From: Streptomyces nitrosporeus
GTDB lineage: Bacteria > Actinomycetota > Actinomycetes > Streptomycetales > Streptomycetaceae
DNA length: 64,000 nucleotides
Direction: 5' to 3'
Assembly: GCF_008704555.1 (NCBI RefSeq)
Contig: NZ_CP023702.1
Location: forward strand, 1,798,001 to 1,862,000
Position numbers and translations under genes: made by a program. Positions 26,042-34,388 of the stretch are shown one piece after another. The first letter of the stretch is position 1; the number at the start of each line of letters is the position of its first letter. Under the pieces are notes generated by a model. The model was not told the origin of the DNA. It was given only the letters and a program-made list of their open reading frames with translations, and did not search any database.

Positions 26042-26653
26042 GTGTCTGCACCCACCCCTGCCACGCCCCCGCCTGCCGCGTCCGCTCCCGTCACGCCGGC
26101 TCCCCTCACATCCGCGTCCGCCTCCGCCCCGGTGTCCGCACCCGGCCGCGTCGGCTCCTTCGGCCCGACCGCCGCGGAACTCCTGGACTTCGTCCGCCGG
26201 ACGGCCGGTGATCCCGCTCTCGTGGCATCCCTGCCCCTCGACCCCGAAGGCCGTACCTGGCTGCGTCTGGACGGTCCCGGTGGCAGTGAGGCCTGGCTGA
26301 TCGGCTGGCCGCCCGGCACCGGAACCGGCTGGCACGACCACGCCGAGTCGTCGGGCGCCTTCACCGTCGCCGCGGGCGCCCTGCGTGAACACTCCCTGGC
26401 GGCCCGGCTGCCCACCGACGGCTGGAAGACCCTGGAGCTCACCGAAGGCATCGACCGCACACGTCAGCTGGCGACCGGTCAGGGCAGAGCCTTCGGGAGG
26501 CACCACGTCCACGAGGTGCTGAACGAGTCCGCACGGGAGCACGCCGTGTCCGTGCACGCCTACTACCCGCCCCTGCCGCAGATCCGCCGCTACTCCCGCG
26601 CAGGTGCGGTCCTCCGTCTGGAACAGACCGAGCGGCCGGAGGACTGGCAGTGA
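26042..26653 (+). CDS. cysteine dioxygenase family protein
   Basis: Oxidises cysteine to cysteine sulfinic acid with a mononuclear iron. The 203-residue cupin has H98 and H100 in GTGWHDHAESSGAF and the third histidine in GRHHVHEV (H155 or H157), with AHYYPPLPQIRRY-type C-terminal sequence (VHAYYPPLPQIRRY) characteristic of bacterial type I CDO. The first 35 residues are Ala/Pro/Thr-rich. The GTG at 26042 is a reasonable start with GGACGG upstream; the open frame continues further upstream through the leader region but that part has no coding features. It overlaps the rhodanese gene by 4 bp (GTGA), giving a two-gene sulfur operon under the leader peptide. Confidence 0.88.
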   Translation: MSAPTPATPPPAASAPVTPAPLTSASASAPVSAPGRVGSFGPTAAELLDFVRRTAGDPALVASLPLDPEGRTWLRLDGPGGSEAWLIGWPPGTGTGWHDHAESSGAFTVAAGALREHSLAARLPTDGWKTLELTEGIDRTRQLATGQGRAFGRHHVHEVLNESAREHAVSVHAYYPPLPQIRRYSRAGAVLRLEQTERPEDWQ

Positions 26654-27099
26654 GCGGCGGCCACGAGGACCCCGCCCCACCGGTGGGCATCGACGAACTG
26701 CTGGACCGCGTCCGCTCGGGTTACGAGCGGATCGGACCGTCCGCCGCCGCTGCCGCCGCGGAGCAGGGCGCCGTACTGGTGGACATCCGCTACGCGGCGC
26801 TGCGGGAGAGGGACGGGCTGGTGCCGGGGGCCCTGGTCGTCGAACGCAACGAGCTGGAGTGGCGCCTCGACCCGCGGGGAAGTCATCGCCTGCCCCAGGC
26901 GGTCGGCCACGGTCTGCGGATCGTGGTGATCTGCGACGAGGGTTACGCGTCGAGCCTGGCGGTCGCCTCCCTGCACCAGCTGGGCCTGCACCGGGCCACC
27001 GACCTCGTCGGCGGCTTCCAGGCCTGGCGCGCGGCGGGCCTCCCCGTCCTCCCTCCCCCGCCCTCTTCCCGGCGTCCCCCCGGCCCGGCGACCCCCTGA
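26650..27099 (+). CDS. rhodanese-like sulfurtransferase
   Basis: A 149-residue single-domain rhodanese. It contains VLVDIRYAALRERDGLVPGALVVERNELEWRLDP, the active-site Cys95 in VVICDEGYASSLA and DLVGGFQAWRAAGLPV. It is translationally coupled to cysteine dioxygenase (GTG overlaps the TGA) and probably handles sulfane sulfur or sulfite arising from cysteine breakdown. The C-terminus is a short proline tail. Confidence 0.9.
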   Translation: MSGGHEDPAPPVGIDELLDRVRSGYERIGPSAAAAAAEQGAVLVDIRYAALRERDGLVPGALVVERNELEWRLDPRGSHRLPQAVGHGLRIVVICDEGYASSLAVASLHQLGLHRATDLVGGFQAWRAAGLPVLPPPPSSRRPPGPATP

Positions 27100-27388
27100 G
27101 ACCACAGCCGCCCGCCCCGGTGGCCCTCCGGCACCTCAGCCGCCCGATCGATCCGGCAGCCGCCCGGCCGGCTCGGCCCCCGCGCCCCTGTGGCCCCGCG
27201 CTCCGGGGAGGCGGGGGCGGGGCGGGCCAGGGGCGGAGGCTGGGCGGGACAGGGGCACGCGGGCCTTCGCCGGTCATCGCGCCCGGCCCGCAACCGGCCC
27301 GATCTCCCCGCCCCGACACACCCGAACGCCGCTCCCCGGTGGAGCGATCGCCGCGCGCGACGGACATTCGCCTCAGCAATGAGCCGAT
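27100..27388. other. GC-rich intergenic region
   Basis: No supported coding frame. It has G-rich and C-rich runs around 27215-27250 that can pair with each other and may end the CDO-rhodanese transcript. No clear promoter for the following gene was found apart from a less GC-rich patch near 27360-27390. Confidence 0.4.
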
Positions 27389-27409
27389 ATGTACGGAGAT
27401 GGCGCGCCG

Positions 27410-28120
27410 ATGGACACTGTTCACCTCACCCCCGACCAGCTCGACGCCCAGGTCGCCCGGCTGCACGACACGGACGCGTGGCAACAGATCGTCACCGGCT
27501 GGGACCGCACCGGCGCGAAACCGGTCCTCCCGGACCCGGCTCCGCAGCCCGTCCTCCCCGAGCCGGTTCGCCCGGAGCCGGTCCTGCCGGAGAGGACGCC
27601 GCCGGAACGAGTGCCGCCCGGCTCCCCCGGACCGGCCGGACAGCCGGCCGACTGGCGGAGGCTGCTGTCCGTGCCGGTGAGCAGCCTTGTCGAGGAGTCC
27701 CTGCGGGCGCTTCCCCCCGCGCCCGCACACGAGCGCCCGCTGCCGGGCCGGCTCGGCGCGCTGCTGCCCGATCGCCTCCACATGTGGCGCCGGATCGGCC
27801 GGCCCGATGTGCGTCCCTCCGTCCACCTCGGCCATGCGCGCCGGATCCTCACGGAGTGGGGCTGGCAGAACAGGCCGTACCGGCTCCGTGACGCCCGCGG
27901 CGCACGCTGTCTGTGCGGAGCGATGCTGACGGCGCACCGGCTGGGCTACGGCTCGCTGGAAACGGTGGACCGCGCGGGCGCCTGGCTGATCACCGAGCTC
28001 CGCTCCCAGGGCTGGACCGGCCTGATCGGACCGTGGAACCGCGCACCCGGGCGCACGGCCGCCGATGCCCTGTCCCTGCTCGACGCCACCATCCGCCGGG
28101 CATCGGCTGCCGGTCACTGA
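27410..28120 (+). CDS. hypothetical protein with DUF6197-like C-terminal domain
   Basis: A 236-residue protein in two parts. Residues 1-40 resemble a conserved short motif (MDTVHLTPDQLDAQVARLHDTDAWQQIVTGWDR). A proline/glutamate-rich linker with repeated PVLPEPVRPEPVLPE follows (about 45-75). From about 110, HLGHARRILTEWGWQNRPYRLRDARGARCLCGAML...GWTGLIGPWNRAPGRTAADALSLLDATIRRA resembles the DUF6197 family. I chose the ATG at 27410 with GGAG 11 nt upstream; an ATG at 27389 would add 7 residues. It is convergent with recX. Function unknown. Confidence 0.75.
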   Translation: MDTVHLTPDQLDAQVARLHDTDAWQQIVTGWDRTGAKPVLPDPAPQPVLPEPVRPEPVLPERTPPERVPPGSPGPAGQPADWRRLLSVPVSSLVEESLRALPPAPAHERPLPGRLGALLPDRLHMWRRIGRPDVRPSVHLGHARRILTEWGWQNRPYRLRDARGARCLCGAMLTAHRLGYGSLETVDRAGAWLITELRSQGWTGLIGPWNRAPGRTAADALSLLDATIRRASAAGH

Positions 28121-28164
28121 GACCGCCCGCCCCAGCGTCAGAACGGGCGGCAGCGGCCCCGCCC

Positions 28165-28270
28165 GGCTTCCGAAGTCCGCGCGTCCGGGGCCCGCTCGCC
28201 CGGGTCCCGAAGTCCGCTCGTCCGGCTTCCGAAGTCCGCGCGTTCGGATTCTGGGGTCCGCGCGTCCGGG
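28165..28270. repeat. degenerate ~22-24 bp tandem repeat in 420-bp non-coding gap
   Basis: Four copies of a unit like GGCTTCCGAAGTCCGCGCGT followed by CCGG start near 28165, 28202, 28224 and 28246. The whole gap 28121-28540 between the hypothetical gene and recX (convergent) has no supported gene and is otherwise C-rich. Confidence 0.75.
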
Positions 28271-28540
28271 TTCGCGGAGCCCGCCCGGGGCGCCCCGTCC
28301 TGCCGGCCCCCACCACCCCGGGCCCCCACAATCTCGGGCCGGCCGTGCCCCGAGCGCCCGGACCCTGGCTCCGCGCCCCTCCCCTTCTGCGCTCCTCCGC
28401 AGCCGGCCCGTGCGCACCGTGCCGCGTGGCACAGCCCGGCCGGGCACCCGAACCGTTCCGGTTCCGCTCCCCGCTACGCCCCCGCCCCTCCGCTCCGGTC
28501 CCGCTCCGCCCTGCCCGTCGTTCGCGCATGCGCGGCTCGT

Positions 28541-29227
28541 TCAGAAGGGCTCGTCCAGGCCCTCGGTCTCCTCGCCCTCCTCCTCGAGTGCCTGCCGCAC
28601 CACGCGCAGGGCCATCCCTTCGCCGTATCCCTTGCGGGCGAGCATGCCCGCCAGCCGGCGCAGCCGCTTGTCGCGTTCCAGACCCCGGGTGGAGCGGAGT
28701 TTGCGCGCCACGAGCTCTCTGGCCGTCTCCTCCTCGCGTTCCGGGTCGAGCTGCCCGACCGCTTCGTCGACCACCGCCGGGTCGACGCCTTTGGTACGCA
28801 GCTCCCGCGCGAGGGCCCGCCTGGCCAGGCCCCTGCCGTGGTGCCGCGATTCCACCCAGGCGTCGGCGAAGGCCGCGTCGTCGATCAGCCCGACGGCCTC
28901 GAACCGCGACAGCACCTCCTCGGCCGCCTCGTCGGGGATCTCCCGCTTGCGCAGGGCGTCGGCAAGCTGTTTACGGGTCCGCGGAGTCCCGGTCAGCAGC
29001 CTGAGGCAGATGGCGCGCGCCTGGTCGGCCGGGTTCAGCGGCTCCCCCTTCCCGGCCCTCGACGGGAGGGGGGAACCGCCGTCCTCCGAGCGGGAACGGG
29101 ATCGTCGGCCCGCCCCCTCGCCGAACCCGGTCCCCTCACCGGGCCCGGAGGCATCGTCGGCCGCTTCCCCGGCGGCCTCGGGACCAGGGCCCCCGTAGGC
29201 ACCCGGCCACTCCGTACGACGTGTCAC
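28541..29227 (-). CDS. recX: RecA regulatory protein RecX
   Basis: Binds RecA filaments and limits their extension. The 228-residue protein has an acidic, low-complexity N-terminal third (about 1-60) and then the three-helix RecX repeats: ARAICLRLLTGTPRTRKQLADALRKREI, DEAAEEVLSRFEAVGLIDDAAFADAWVESR and RGLARRALARELRTKGV. The GTG at 29225-29227 starts 3 bp after the recA stop, so the genes are cotranscribed and probably coupled. Confidence 0.95.
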   Translation of the reverse strand: MTRRTEWPGAYGGPGPEAAGEAADDASGPGEGTGFGEGAGRRSRSRSEDGGSPLPSRAGKGEPLNPADQARAICLRLLTGTPRTRKQLADALRKREIPDEAAEEVLSRFEAVGLIDDAAFADAWVESRHHGRGLARRALARELRTKGVDPAVVDEAVGQLDPEREEETARELVARKLRSTRGLERDKRLRRLAGMLARKGYGEGMALRVVRQALEEEGEETEGLDEPF

Positions 29228-29230
29228 GGC

Positions 29231-30361
29231 CTAGCTCTTGGCCGCCGCGGCCTTCGCGGGCTTGGTCTTGGCCGCGGAAGCGGGCACCGGCTTCGCCGCC
29301 GGGTCGGCCGCACCGGCAGCCGTGTCCGCCGCACCGGCCGCGGGGTCCGCCGCCGGGTCCTCCGGCCGGACACCGACACCGAGCTTCTCGAGGATCTTCT
29401 TCTCGATCTCGTCGGCGAGGTCCGGGTTGTCCTTGAGGAAGTTGCGGGCGTTCTCCTTGCCCTGGCCGAGCTGGTCGCCCTCGTACGTGTACCAGGCGCC
29501 GGCCTTGCGGACGAAGCCGTGCTCCACGCCCATGTCGATCAGGCCGCCCTCGCGGCTGATCCCCTGGCCGTAGAGGATGTCGAACTCGGCCTGCTTGAAC
29601 GGCGGCGCGACCTTGTTCTTGACGACCTTGACCCGGGTGCGGTTGCCCACCGCGTCGGTGCCGTCCTTGAGGGTCTCGATCCGCCGGATGTCCAGACGCA
29701 CCGAGGCGTAGAACTTCAGGGCCCGGCCACCGGTCGTGGTCTCCGGCGAACCGAACATCACACCGATCTTCTCGCGGAGCTGGTTGATGAAGATCGCGGT
29801 GGTCTTGGACTGGTTGAGCGCACTGGTGATCTTACGGAGCGCCTGGCTCATCAGACGGGCCTGCAGACCCACGTGCGAGTCACCCATCTCGCCCTCGATC
29901 TCCGCACGGGGCACCAGGGCCGCGACGGAGTCGATGACGATGAGGTCCAGCGCGCCGGAGCGGACCAGCATGTCCACGATCTCCAGCGCCTGCTCACCGT
30001 TGTCCGGCTGGGACAGGATGAGGTTGTCGATGTCGACGCCGAGCTTCTTCGCGTACTCCGGGTCGAGGGCGTGCTCCGCGTCGATGAACGCCACCGAGCC
30101 GCCGAGCTTCTGCGCGTTCGCCACCGCGTGCAGCGTCAGCGTCGTCTTACCGGAGGACTCCGGTCCGTACACCTCGACCACACGGCCGCGCGGCAGACCG
30201 CCGACGCCGAGTGCGACGTCGAGCGCGGTGGATCCGGTCGGGATCACCTCGACCGGCTCGTTCGGCCGCTCGCCGAGGCGCATCACCGCGCCCTTGCCGA
30301 ATTGGCGCTCAATCTGTGCGAGTGCGGCGTCCAGCGCCTTCTCGCGGTCGGTTCCTGCCAT
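29231..30361 (-). CDS. recA: recombinase RecA
   Basis: DNA strand exchange and LexA co-protease. The 376-residue protein has Walker [10 protein letters not shown] at 66-74, Walker B region [12 protein letters not shown], the L2 motif [17 protein letters not shown] and [14 protein letters not shown]. The C-terminal 50 residues are Ala/Pro/Lys-rich, as in other Streptomyces RecA proteins. The ATG at 30359-30361 follows GGTGGA; the frame stays open upstream into the promoter, which is not coding. A LexA-type box overlaps the promoter. Confidence 0.98.
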   Translation of the reverse strand: MAGTDREKALDAALAQIERQFGKGAVMRLGERPNEPVEVIPTGSTALDVALGVGGLPRGRVVEVYGPESSGKTTLTLHAVANAQKLGGSVAFIDAEHALDPEYAKKLGVDIDNLILSQPDNGEQALEIVDMLVRSGALDLIVIDSVAALVPRAEIEGEMGDSHVGLQARLMSQALRKITSALNQSKTTAIFINQLREKIGVMFGSPETTTGGRALKFYASVRLDIRRIETLKDGTDAVGNRTRVKVVKNKVAPPFKQAEFDILYGQGISREGGLIDMGVEHGFVRKAGAWYTYEGDQLGQGKENARNFLKDNPDLADEIEKKILEKLGVGVRPEDPAADPAAGAADTAAGAADPAAKPVPASAAKTKPAKAAAAKS

Positions 30362-30500
30362 GGGTTCCACCCGATTTGCTTGTGTCGATCGCTTCACGTC
30401 AAAGACGCTAACCCCTGCCACTGACAATGGGCCTCGACGTCTCTCCGGCCTGTGGAAAACTCCGTGGCCGAGGGCCCGGGAAACAGCGGCCGGAACCTCC

Positions 30501-30530
30501 ATATGAATGGATGTTCGATTTTAGTGTCAA
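30501..30530 (-). promoter_or_regulatory. recA promoter with LexA (Cheo) box in the spacer
   Basis: Read on the - strand: TTGACA (30530-30525), then 18 bp, then TCATAT (30506-30501). The spacer holds GAACATCCATTC (30516-30505), a GAAC-N4-rTTC LexA box of the form known for Streptomyces recA. LexA bound there would block RNA polymerase directly. Confidence 0.88.
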
Positions 30531-30649
30531 GTGCGTCACACCCCCGCGGACCTCGGTGACCGTCCGGCGGACGACGACGGGCCGGGCGGGCGCAGCGGTG
30601 CAGACGGGCGGCGGGGCGGCACGGGTCCAGCGGGGGGCCGGGGGCGCGG

Positions 30650-30686
30650 GCGGAGGCGGAGGCGGAGGCGGAGGCGGAGGCGGAGA
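30650..30686. repeat. hexanucleotide repeat (CGGAGG)n between recA promoter and AI-2E gene
   Basis: Five perfect CGGAGG units from 30651 plus a sixth imperfect copy CGGAGA (30681-30686). It lies in the otherwise empty 30540-30722 region between the recA promoter and the end of the AI-2E family gene. Confidence 0.9.
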
Positions 30687-30722
30687 GGGTGGTACGCGAC
30701 GGGCGGCGGCCGGCGGCCCGGG

Positions 30723-31991
30723 TCACCCGTCCCGGCGGCCGCCGGCCTCCCCGCCACCGGTGCCGCCGTTCCGGCCGCTCCTCCCCCGCAGCAGGGCCCG
30801 ATGGACCCGCGACAGCACCGGTTCGCCACGGGGCCCCCGGCCTCCCCCGCCCACCCTCGGATCGTCCGTGACGGCGTAGCGCTTCACATAGGCGCCGAGG
30901 AACGCCTGGAGCGTCGCCACGGCCGGGATGGCGATCAGCGCGCCGACCGCCCCCATCAGCGCCGTCCCGGCGATGACCGAGCCGAAGGCGACCGCGGGGT
31001 GGATGTCGACCGTCCTGGAGGTGAGTTTCGGCTGGAGGACGTAGTTCTCGAACTGCTGGTAGACCACGACGAACGCCAGTACCCACAGCGCGTACCACGG
31101 GTCGACCGTGAAGGCGATCAGCATCGGCAGCGCACCGGCCAGATAGGTGCCGATGGTGGGGATGAACTGGGACACCAGCCCGACCCAGACCGCGAGGGCC
31201 GGCGCGTACGGCACGTCCAGGACCACCAGCAGGATGTAGTGGGCGACACCCGAGACCAGGGCCATCAGACCGCGTGAGTAGAGGTAGCCGCCGGTCTTGT
31301 CGACCGCGATCTCCCAGGCCCGCAGCACCTCCGCCTGCCGGGCCGGCGGCAGCACGGAGCACAGCCCGCGCCGCAGCCGTGGCCCGTCGGCCGCGAAGTA
31401 GAACGAGAAGAGGAAGACCGTCAGCAGCCGGAACAGCCCGCCGAGCACCGTGGTGGAGATGTCGAGCACGCCGGTGGCACTGTTCTGGACGTACTTCTGG
31501 AGCCAGTCGGAGTGCAGCAGGCTGTCCTGGACGCCGACCCGGGAGAGCTCGGTGTGGAAGGTCTGGTTGACCCACTTGATCACCGAGTCGAGGTACTCGG
31601 GGAAGTCCTCGATCATGGTGGCGATCTGCCCGGCGAGCATCGAGCCGAGCAGCACGACGAAGCCGGCGCCGGCGACCAGCACGGCCAGGAAGACCAGGAA
31701 GGTGGCGAGCCCACGCCGTATGCCCCGGGCGGCCATCCTGCTGACCGCGGGTTCGATCGCGAGCGCCAGGAAGAAGGCGATGACGACGTTCGTCAGCAGC
31801 CCGATGAGCTGGTGGAAGGCCCAGTCCCCGAGCCGGAAGCACCCGTAGAGCGCCAGCGCCAGCACGAGCGCACGCGGCAGCCAGCCCGGCATGCGCGCGG
31901 GACCGGGCCCGGACGGGTCCGGTGGCGCGGCCGGCGGGACGGGCGGTGCGGCGGGCGGCTGGCTCTGGGCGGTCTCGTCTGTCGGTGCCAC
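30723..31991 (-). CDS. AI-2E family (PerM-type) membrane transporter
   Basis: A 422-residue polytopic membrane protein. A proline-rich cytoplasmic N-terminus (1-35) is followed by helices such as ALVLALALYGCFRLGDWAFHQLI and VVIAFFLALAIEPAVSRMAARGI, and the signature region GLVSQFIPTIGTYLAGALPMLIAF with YQQFENYVLQPKLTSRTVDIHPAVAFGSVIAG. The C-terminal tail is basic and glycine-rich. GTG start at 31989-31991. The family exports small molecules or works as Na+/H+ antiporters in different bacteria; the substrate here is unknown. Confidence 0.9.
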   Translation of the reverse strand: MAPTDETAQSQPPAAPPVPPAAPPDPSGPGPARMPGWLPRALVLALALYGCFRLGDWAFHQLIGLLTNVVIAFFLALAIEPAVSRMAARGIRRGLATFLVFLAVLVAGAGFVVLLGSMLAGQIATMIEDFPEYLDSVIKWVNQTFHTELSRVGVQDSLLHSDWLQKYVQNSATGVLDISTTVLGGLFRLLTVFLFSFYFAADGPRLRRGLCSVLPPARQAEVLRAWEIAVDKTGGYLYSRGLMALVSGVAHYILLVVLDVPYAPALAVWVGLVSQFIPTIGTYLAGALPMLIAFTVDPWYALWVLAFVVVYQQFENYVLQPKLTSRTVDIHPAVAFGSVIAGTALMGAVGALIAIPAVATLQAFLGAYVKRYAVTDDPRVGGGGRGPRGEPVLSRVHRALLRGRSGRNGGTGGGEAGGRRDG

Positions 31992-32055
31992 GGAACAAGT
32001 CTCGCCTACCGCCGCCCGGTCCGGCCGCCCGGTCCGCGGGGGACCCGCCCGGACG

Positions 32056-32250
32056 TCAGCGCATGTCCGCGGGGATGCCGACCGCCGAGCAGACGCCGCG
32101 CCAGACGTCCTTCGTCTCCCAGCCGGCGGCCAGTGCCTCGTGCACCGTGCGGCCGCCGAGTTCCGCCATCACATGGTCCCGTGCGAAGGAGTCGGCGTAC
32201 GCCTCGCCGAAGTGGTCCGCCATCCGCTCCCAGAAAATCGTCAACCGCAT
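32056..32250 (-). CDS. DUF3046 family small protein
   Basis: A 64-residue protein beginning MRLTIFWERMADHFGEAYAD and continuing DHVMAELGGRTVHEALAAGW, the full signature of the actinobacterial DUF3046 family that sits near recA. The ATG at 32248-32250 has GGAGG almost touching it, so the ribosome-site spacing is unusually short. The frame extends upstream but only from this ATG does it match the family. Function unknown. Confidence 0.88.
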   Translation of the reverse strand: MRLTIFWERMADHFGEAYADSFARDHVMAELGGRTVHEALAAGWETKDVWRGVCSAVGIPADMR

Positions 32251-32330
32251 GCCTCCAGTATCCCGCTCCTGAGAGTGCAGCCGTGCCGGTAGTCCGTACC
32301 GCCCGTGTCTTCCCCCTCTACGGTCGGTCC

Positions 32331-33245
32331 ATGGCTGGAACCGGAGCATCCCCCCTCGCCCGCGCCGAACAGTTCATCTGGCTCACCGCACGCGTCCTGG
32401 AACAACGGCGGTTCGCCCACCTCTTCCTGGACGGGAGCGCGGACGCCGTCGAAACGGCCCTCGCCGCCTACCTGAACGAGGACGGAGGCTACGGGCACGC
32501 GCTCGAACCCGATCTCCGCGGCCCCGTGAGCCAGCCGCTGCACACCGCGCACGCGCTCAGCGTCCTCGACTCGATCGGCCGGTGCTCGGGACCGCGGGTG
32601 GAGCGGATCTGCCGGTATCTGACGGAGACGTCCACCAAGGAGGGCGCCCTGCCGGCCCTCCACCCCTCGCAGCGCGGCTACCCCGCCGCCCCCTTCATCC
32701 CCGTCGTGGACGACCCCCCGGCCGAACTGCTGGCCACCGGGCCGGTGGTCGGGCTGCTCCACCGCAACCAGGTGTGGCACGCCTGGCTGTTCCGTGCCAC
32801 CGACTTCTGCTGGGCGGCCGTGGACGCGCTGAAGCAGTCCCATCCGTACGAGATCGAGGCGGCCGTGGCCTTCCTGGACGGCGTCCCGGACCGGTCCCGC
32901 GCCGAGGAGGCCGCCGAACGGCTCGGGCAACTGGTGCGTGATCAGCGCCTGGTGGTGCTCGACACGCGCCGGCGCGCGGACTACCCGGTGGCGCCCGGTT
33001 ACGCGCCGGGGGAGCACCACTTCCCGTACGACTACGCCCGTACCCCCGGTTCCCTCGCGCGGCGCTGGTTCAGCGAGTCCGAGCTGGAGGCGTCCCTGGA
33101 CCGGCTCGCGGCCGGGCAGCAGCAGGACGGCGGCTGGCCGGTCACCTGGCGGCAGTGGGCGCCGGGTACGGAGCTCGAGGGCAGGCCCCTCGTGACGCTC
33201 AGGGCCCTGCAGACGCTGCGGGCCCACGGCCGCGCCCTGCGCTGA
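32331..33245 (+). CDS. hypothetical protein with prenyltransferase/squalene-cyclase-like repeats
   Basis: A 304-residue alpha-rich protein. LARAEQFIWLTARVLEQRRFAHLF, AALAAYLNEDGGYGHALEPDLRGPVSQPLHTAHALSVLDSIG and the C-terminal SLDRLAAGQQQDGGWPVTW resemble QW-type repeats of the (alpha/alpha)6 toroid fold of squalene cyclases and protein prenyltransferases. It lacks the DxDD catalytic motif of cyclases, so an enzyme role is uncertain. The ATG at 32331 is used; a GTG at 32283 would add 16 residues. It is convergent with azlD; the stops are only about 12 bp apart with a short AGGGCC-CGC-GGCCCT hairpin between. Confidence 0.75.
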   Translation: MAGTGASPLARAEQFIWLTARVLEQRRFAHLFLDGSADAVETALAAYLNEDGGYGHALEPDLRGPVSQPLHTAHALSVLDSIGRCSGPRVERICRYLTETSTKEGALPALHPSQRGYPAAPFIPVVDDPPAELLATGPVVGLLHRNQVWHAWLFRATDFCWAAVDALKQSHPYEIEAAVAFLDGVPDRSRAEEAAERLGQLVRDQRLVVLDTRRRADYPVAPGYAPGEHHFPYDYARTPGSLARRWFSESELEASLDRLAAGQQQDGGWPVTWRQWAPGTELEGRPLVTLRALQTLRAHGRALR

Positions 33246-33257
33246 GGGCCCGCGGCC

Positions 33258-33563
33258 CTACACCAGGGCGCGGACACCCGCGGTGACGGCCACGGCGGCG
33301 CCCACGACGACGAGGAACGGCGCCCGCAGCACCAGCGCGACGGCGGCTGCGGCGAGCCCCGCGGCCCTGGCGTCCACCATCAGCCGCTGTCCGTCGGCGA
33401 AGGTCTGCTGCGCGGTGAGGGCGGCGAGCAGCGCGACCGGCAGAAGGGCGGCCAGCCGCTGCACCAGCGGGCGTTCGAGCGCCCCGGCGGGGACCAGCAG
33501 TCCGGCGAGTTTGGCCAGGTAGCAGCCGGCCGCGGTGAGTCCGATGGCGATCCAGACGTTCAT
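33258..33563 (-). CDS. azlD: AzlD-family branched-chain amino acid exporter subunit
   Basis: A 101-residue protein with about four hydrophobic segments (MNVWIAIGLTAAGCYLAKLAGLLV, LAALLPVALLAALTAQQTF, AGLAAAAVALVLRAPFLVVVGAAVAVTAGVRALV). The size and the RLAALLPVALLAALT motif match AzlD, the small partner of AzlC in BrnFE/AzlCD exporters. Its ATG overlaps the azlC stop (ATGA). Confidence 0.9.
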   Translation of the reverse strand: MNVWIAIGLTAAGCYLAKLAGLLVPAGALERPLVQRLAALLPVALLAALTAQQTFADGQRLMVDARAAGLAAAAVALVLRAPFLVVVGAAVAVTAGVRALV

Positions 33564-34378
33564 CGGTCCTCCCGGGTGTGCGGGGCGGGCGTCGTGTGCG
33601 GGGCGGGCTTCGTGTCCGTGGTCCCGCCGGTCCGGTCCGCGTCCCTCCTGGTGCCGCGTCCCCCGAGGAACAGTACGGCGGGTGCGGCCAGCGCGGACAG
33701 CAGGACGGGCGCGCCCGCCGGCAGAACCGGCAGCAGGCCCAGCACGAGGAGGACCGCGAGCCCCGCCGCCACACGTTCCGTGGTGCTTCTCAGCATCGGT
33801 GCCAGCAGCGCCAGGAAGACGGCCGGGCTCGCCGCGTCCAGCCCCCAGGCGCCCGTGTCGCCCAGCGCTTTCGCTCCGAGCGCGCCCGCCAGGGTGGTGA
33901 GGTTCCACAGGACGTACAGCGTGAGCCCGGTGACGGTGAAGCCGATGCGCGCCGACCTGCGGGTGGGCCGGGACAGCGTGACCGCCGTCGTCTCGTCGAT
34001 GACCCAGTGGGCGGCCAGGGGCCGGAGCGGACGCGGCAGGGCGAGCAGCTGGGAGAGCCTCAGTCCGTAGAAGGCGTTGCGTACGCCGAGGAAGAAGGCG
34101 CCGGCCGCGGCGGTGAAGGGGTTGCCGCCCGCGGCGAGCGCGCCCACCAGGGCGAACTGCGAGGCGCCGGTGAAGACGAGGAGGCTCAGCGCACAGGTCT
34201 GGAGCAGGGTGAGCCCGGCTCCGGCCGAGGTGACGCCGAAGGCGAACCCGGAGAGGCCCACGGCCGTGCCCACGCCGAGCGCGTCCCGGACGGCCGCGGC
34301 GTCCGGTCCACCGTCCGGCGGGGTGCCGGGGGCTCCGGTGTCCTGAAGGTCCTGAAGCGGTGTTCTCTGTTCTGCCAC
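33560..34378 (-). CDS. azlC: AzlC-family branched-chain amino acid exporter subunit
   Basis: A 272-residue membrane protein with the AzlC core: GLSGFAFGVTSAGAGLTLLQTCALSLLVFTGASQFALVGALAAGG, FFLGVRNAFYGLRLS and HWVIDETTAVTL. With AzlD it would export branched-chain amino acids or analogues. A histidine-rich, threonine-rich tail (TTDTKPAPHTTPAPHT) ends it. GTG start at 34376-34378. The AraC-type regulator gene lies immediately upstream in the same direction, only 10 bp away, suggesting local control. Confidence 0.92.
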   Translation of the reverse strand: MAEQRTPLQDLQDTGAPGTPPDGGPDAAAVRDALGVGTAVGLSGFAFGVTSAGAGLTLLQTCALSLLVFTGASQFALVGALAAGGNPFTAAAGAFFLGVRNAFYGLRLSQLLALPRPLRPLAAHWVIDETTAVTLSRPTRRSARIGFTVTGLTLYVLWNLTTLAGALGAKALGDTGAWGLDAASPAVFLALLAPMLRSTTERVAAGLAVLLVLGLLPVLPAGAPVLLSALAAPAVLFLGGRGTRRDADRTGGTTDTKPAPHTTPAPHTREDR

Positions 34379-34388
34379 GCCCGGAACG

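Noticed and set aside
25937..28447. Long - strand frame opposite CDO, rhodanese and the hypothetical gene
   Set aside because: Crosses three genes and repeats; arginine/glycine/proline composition typical of GC-rich antisense.
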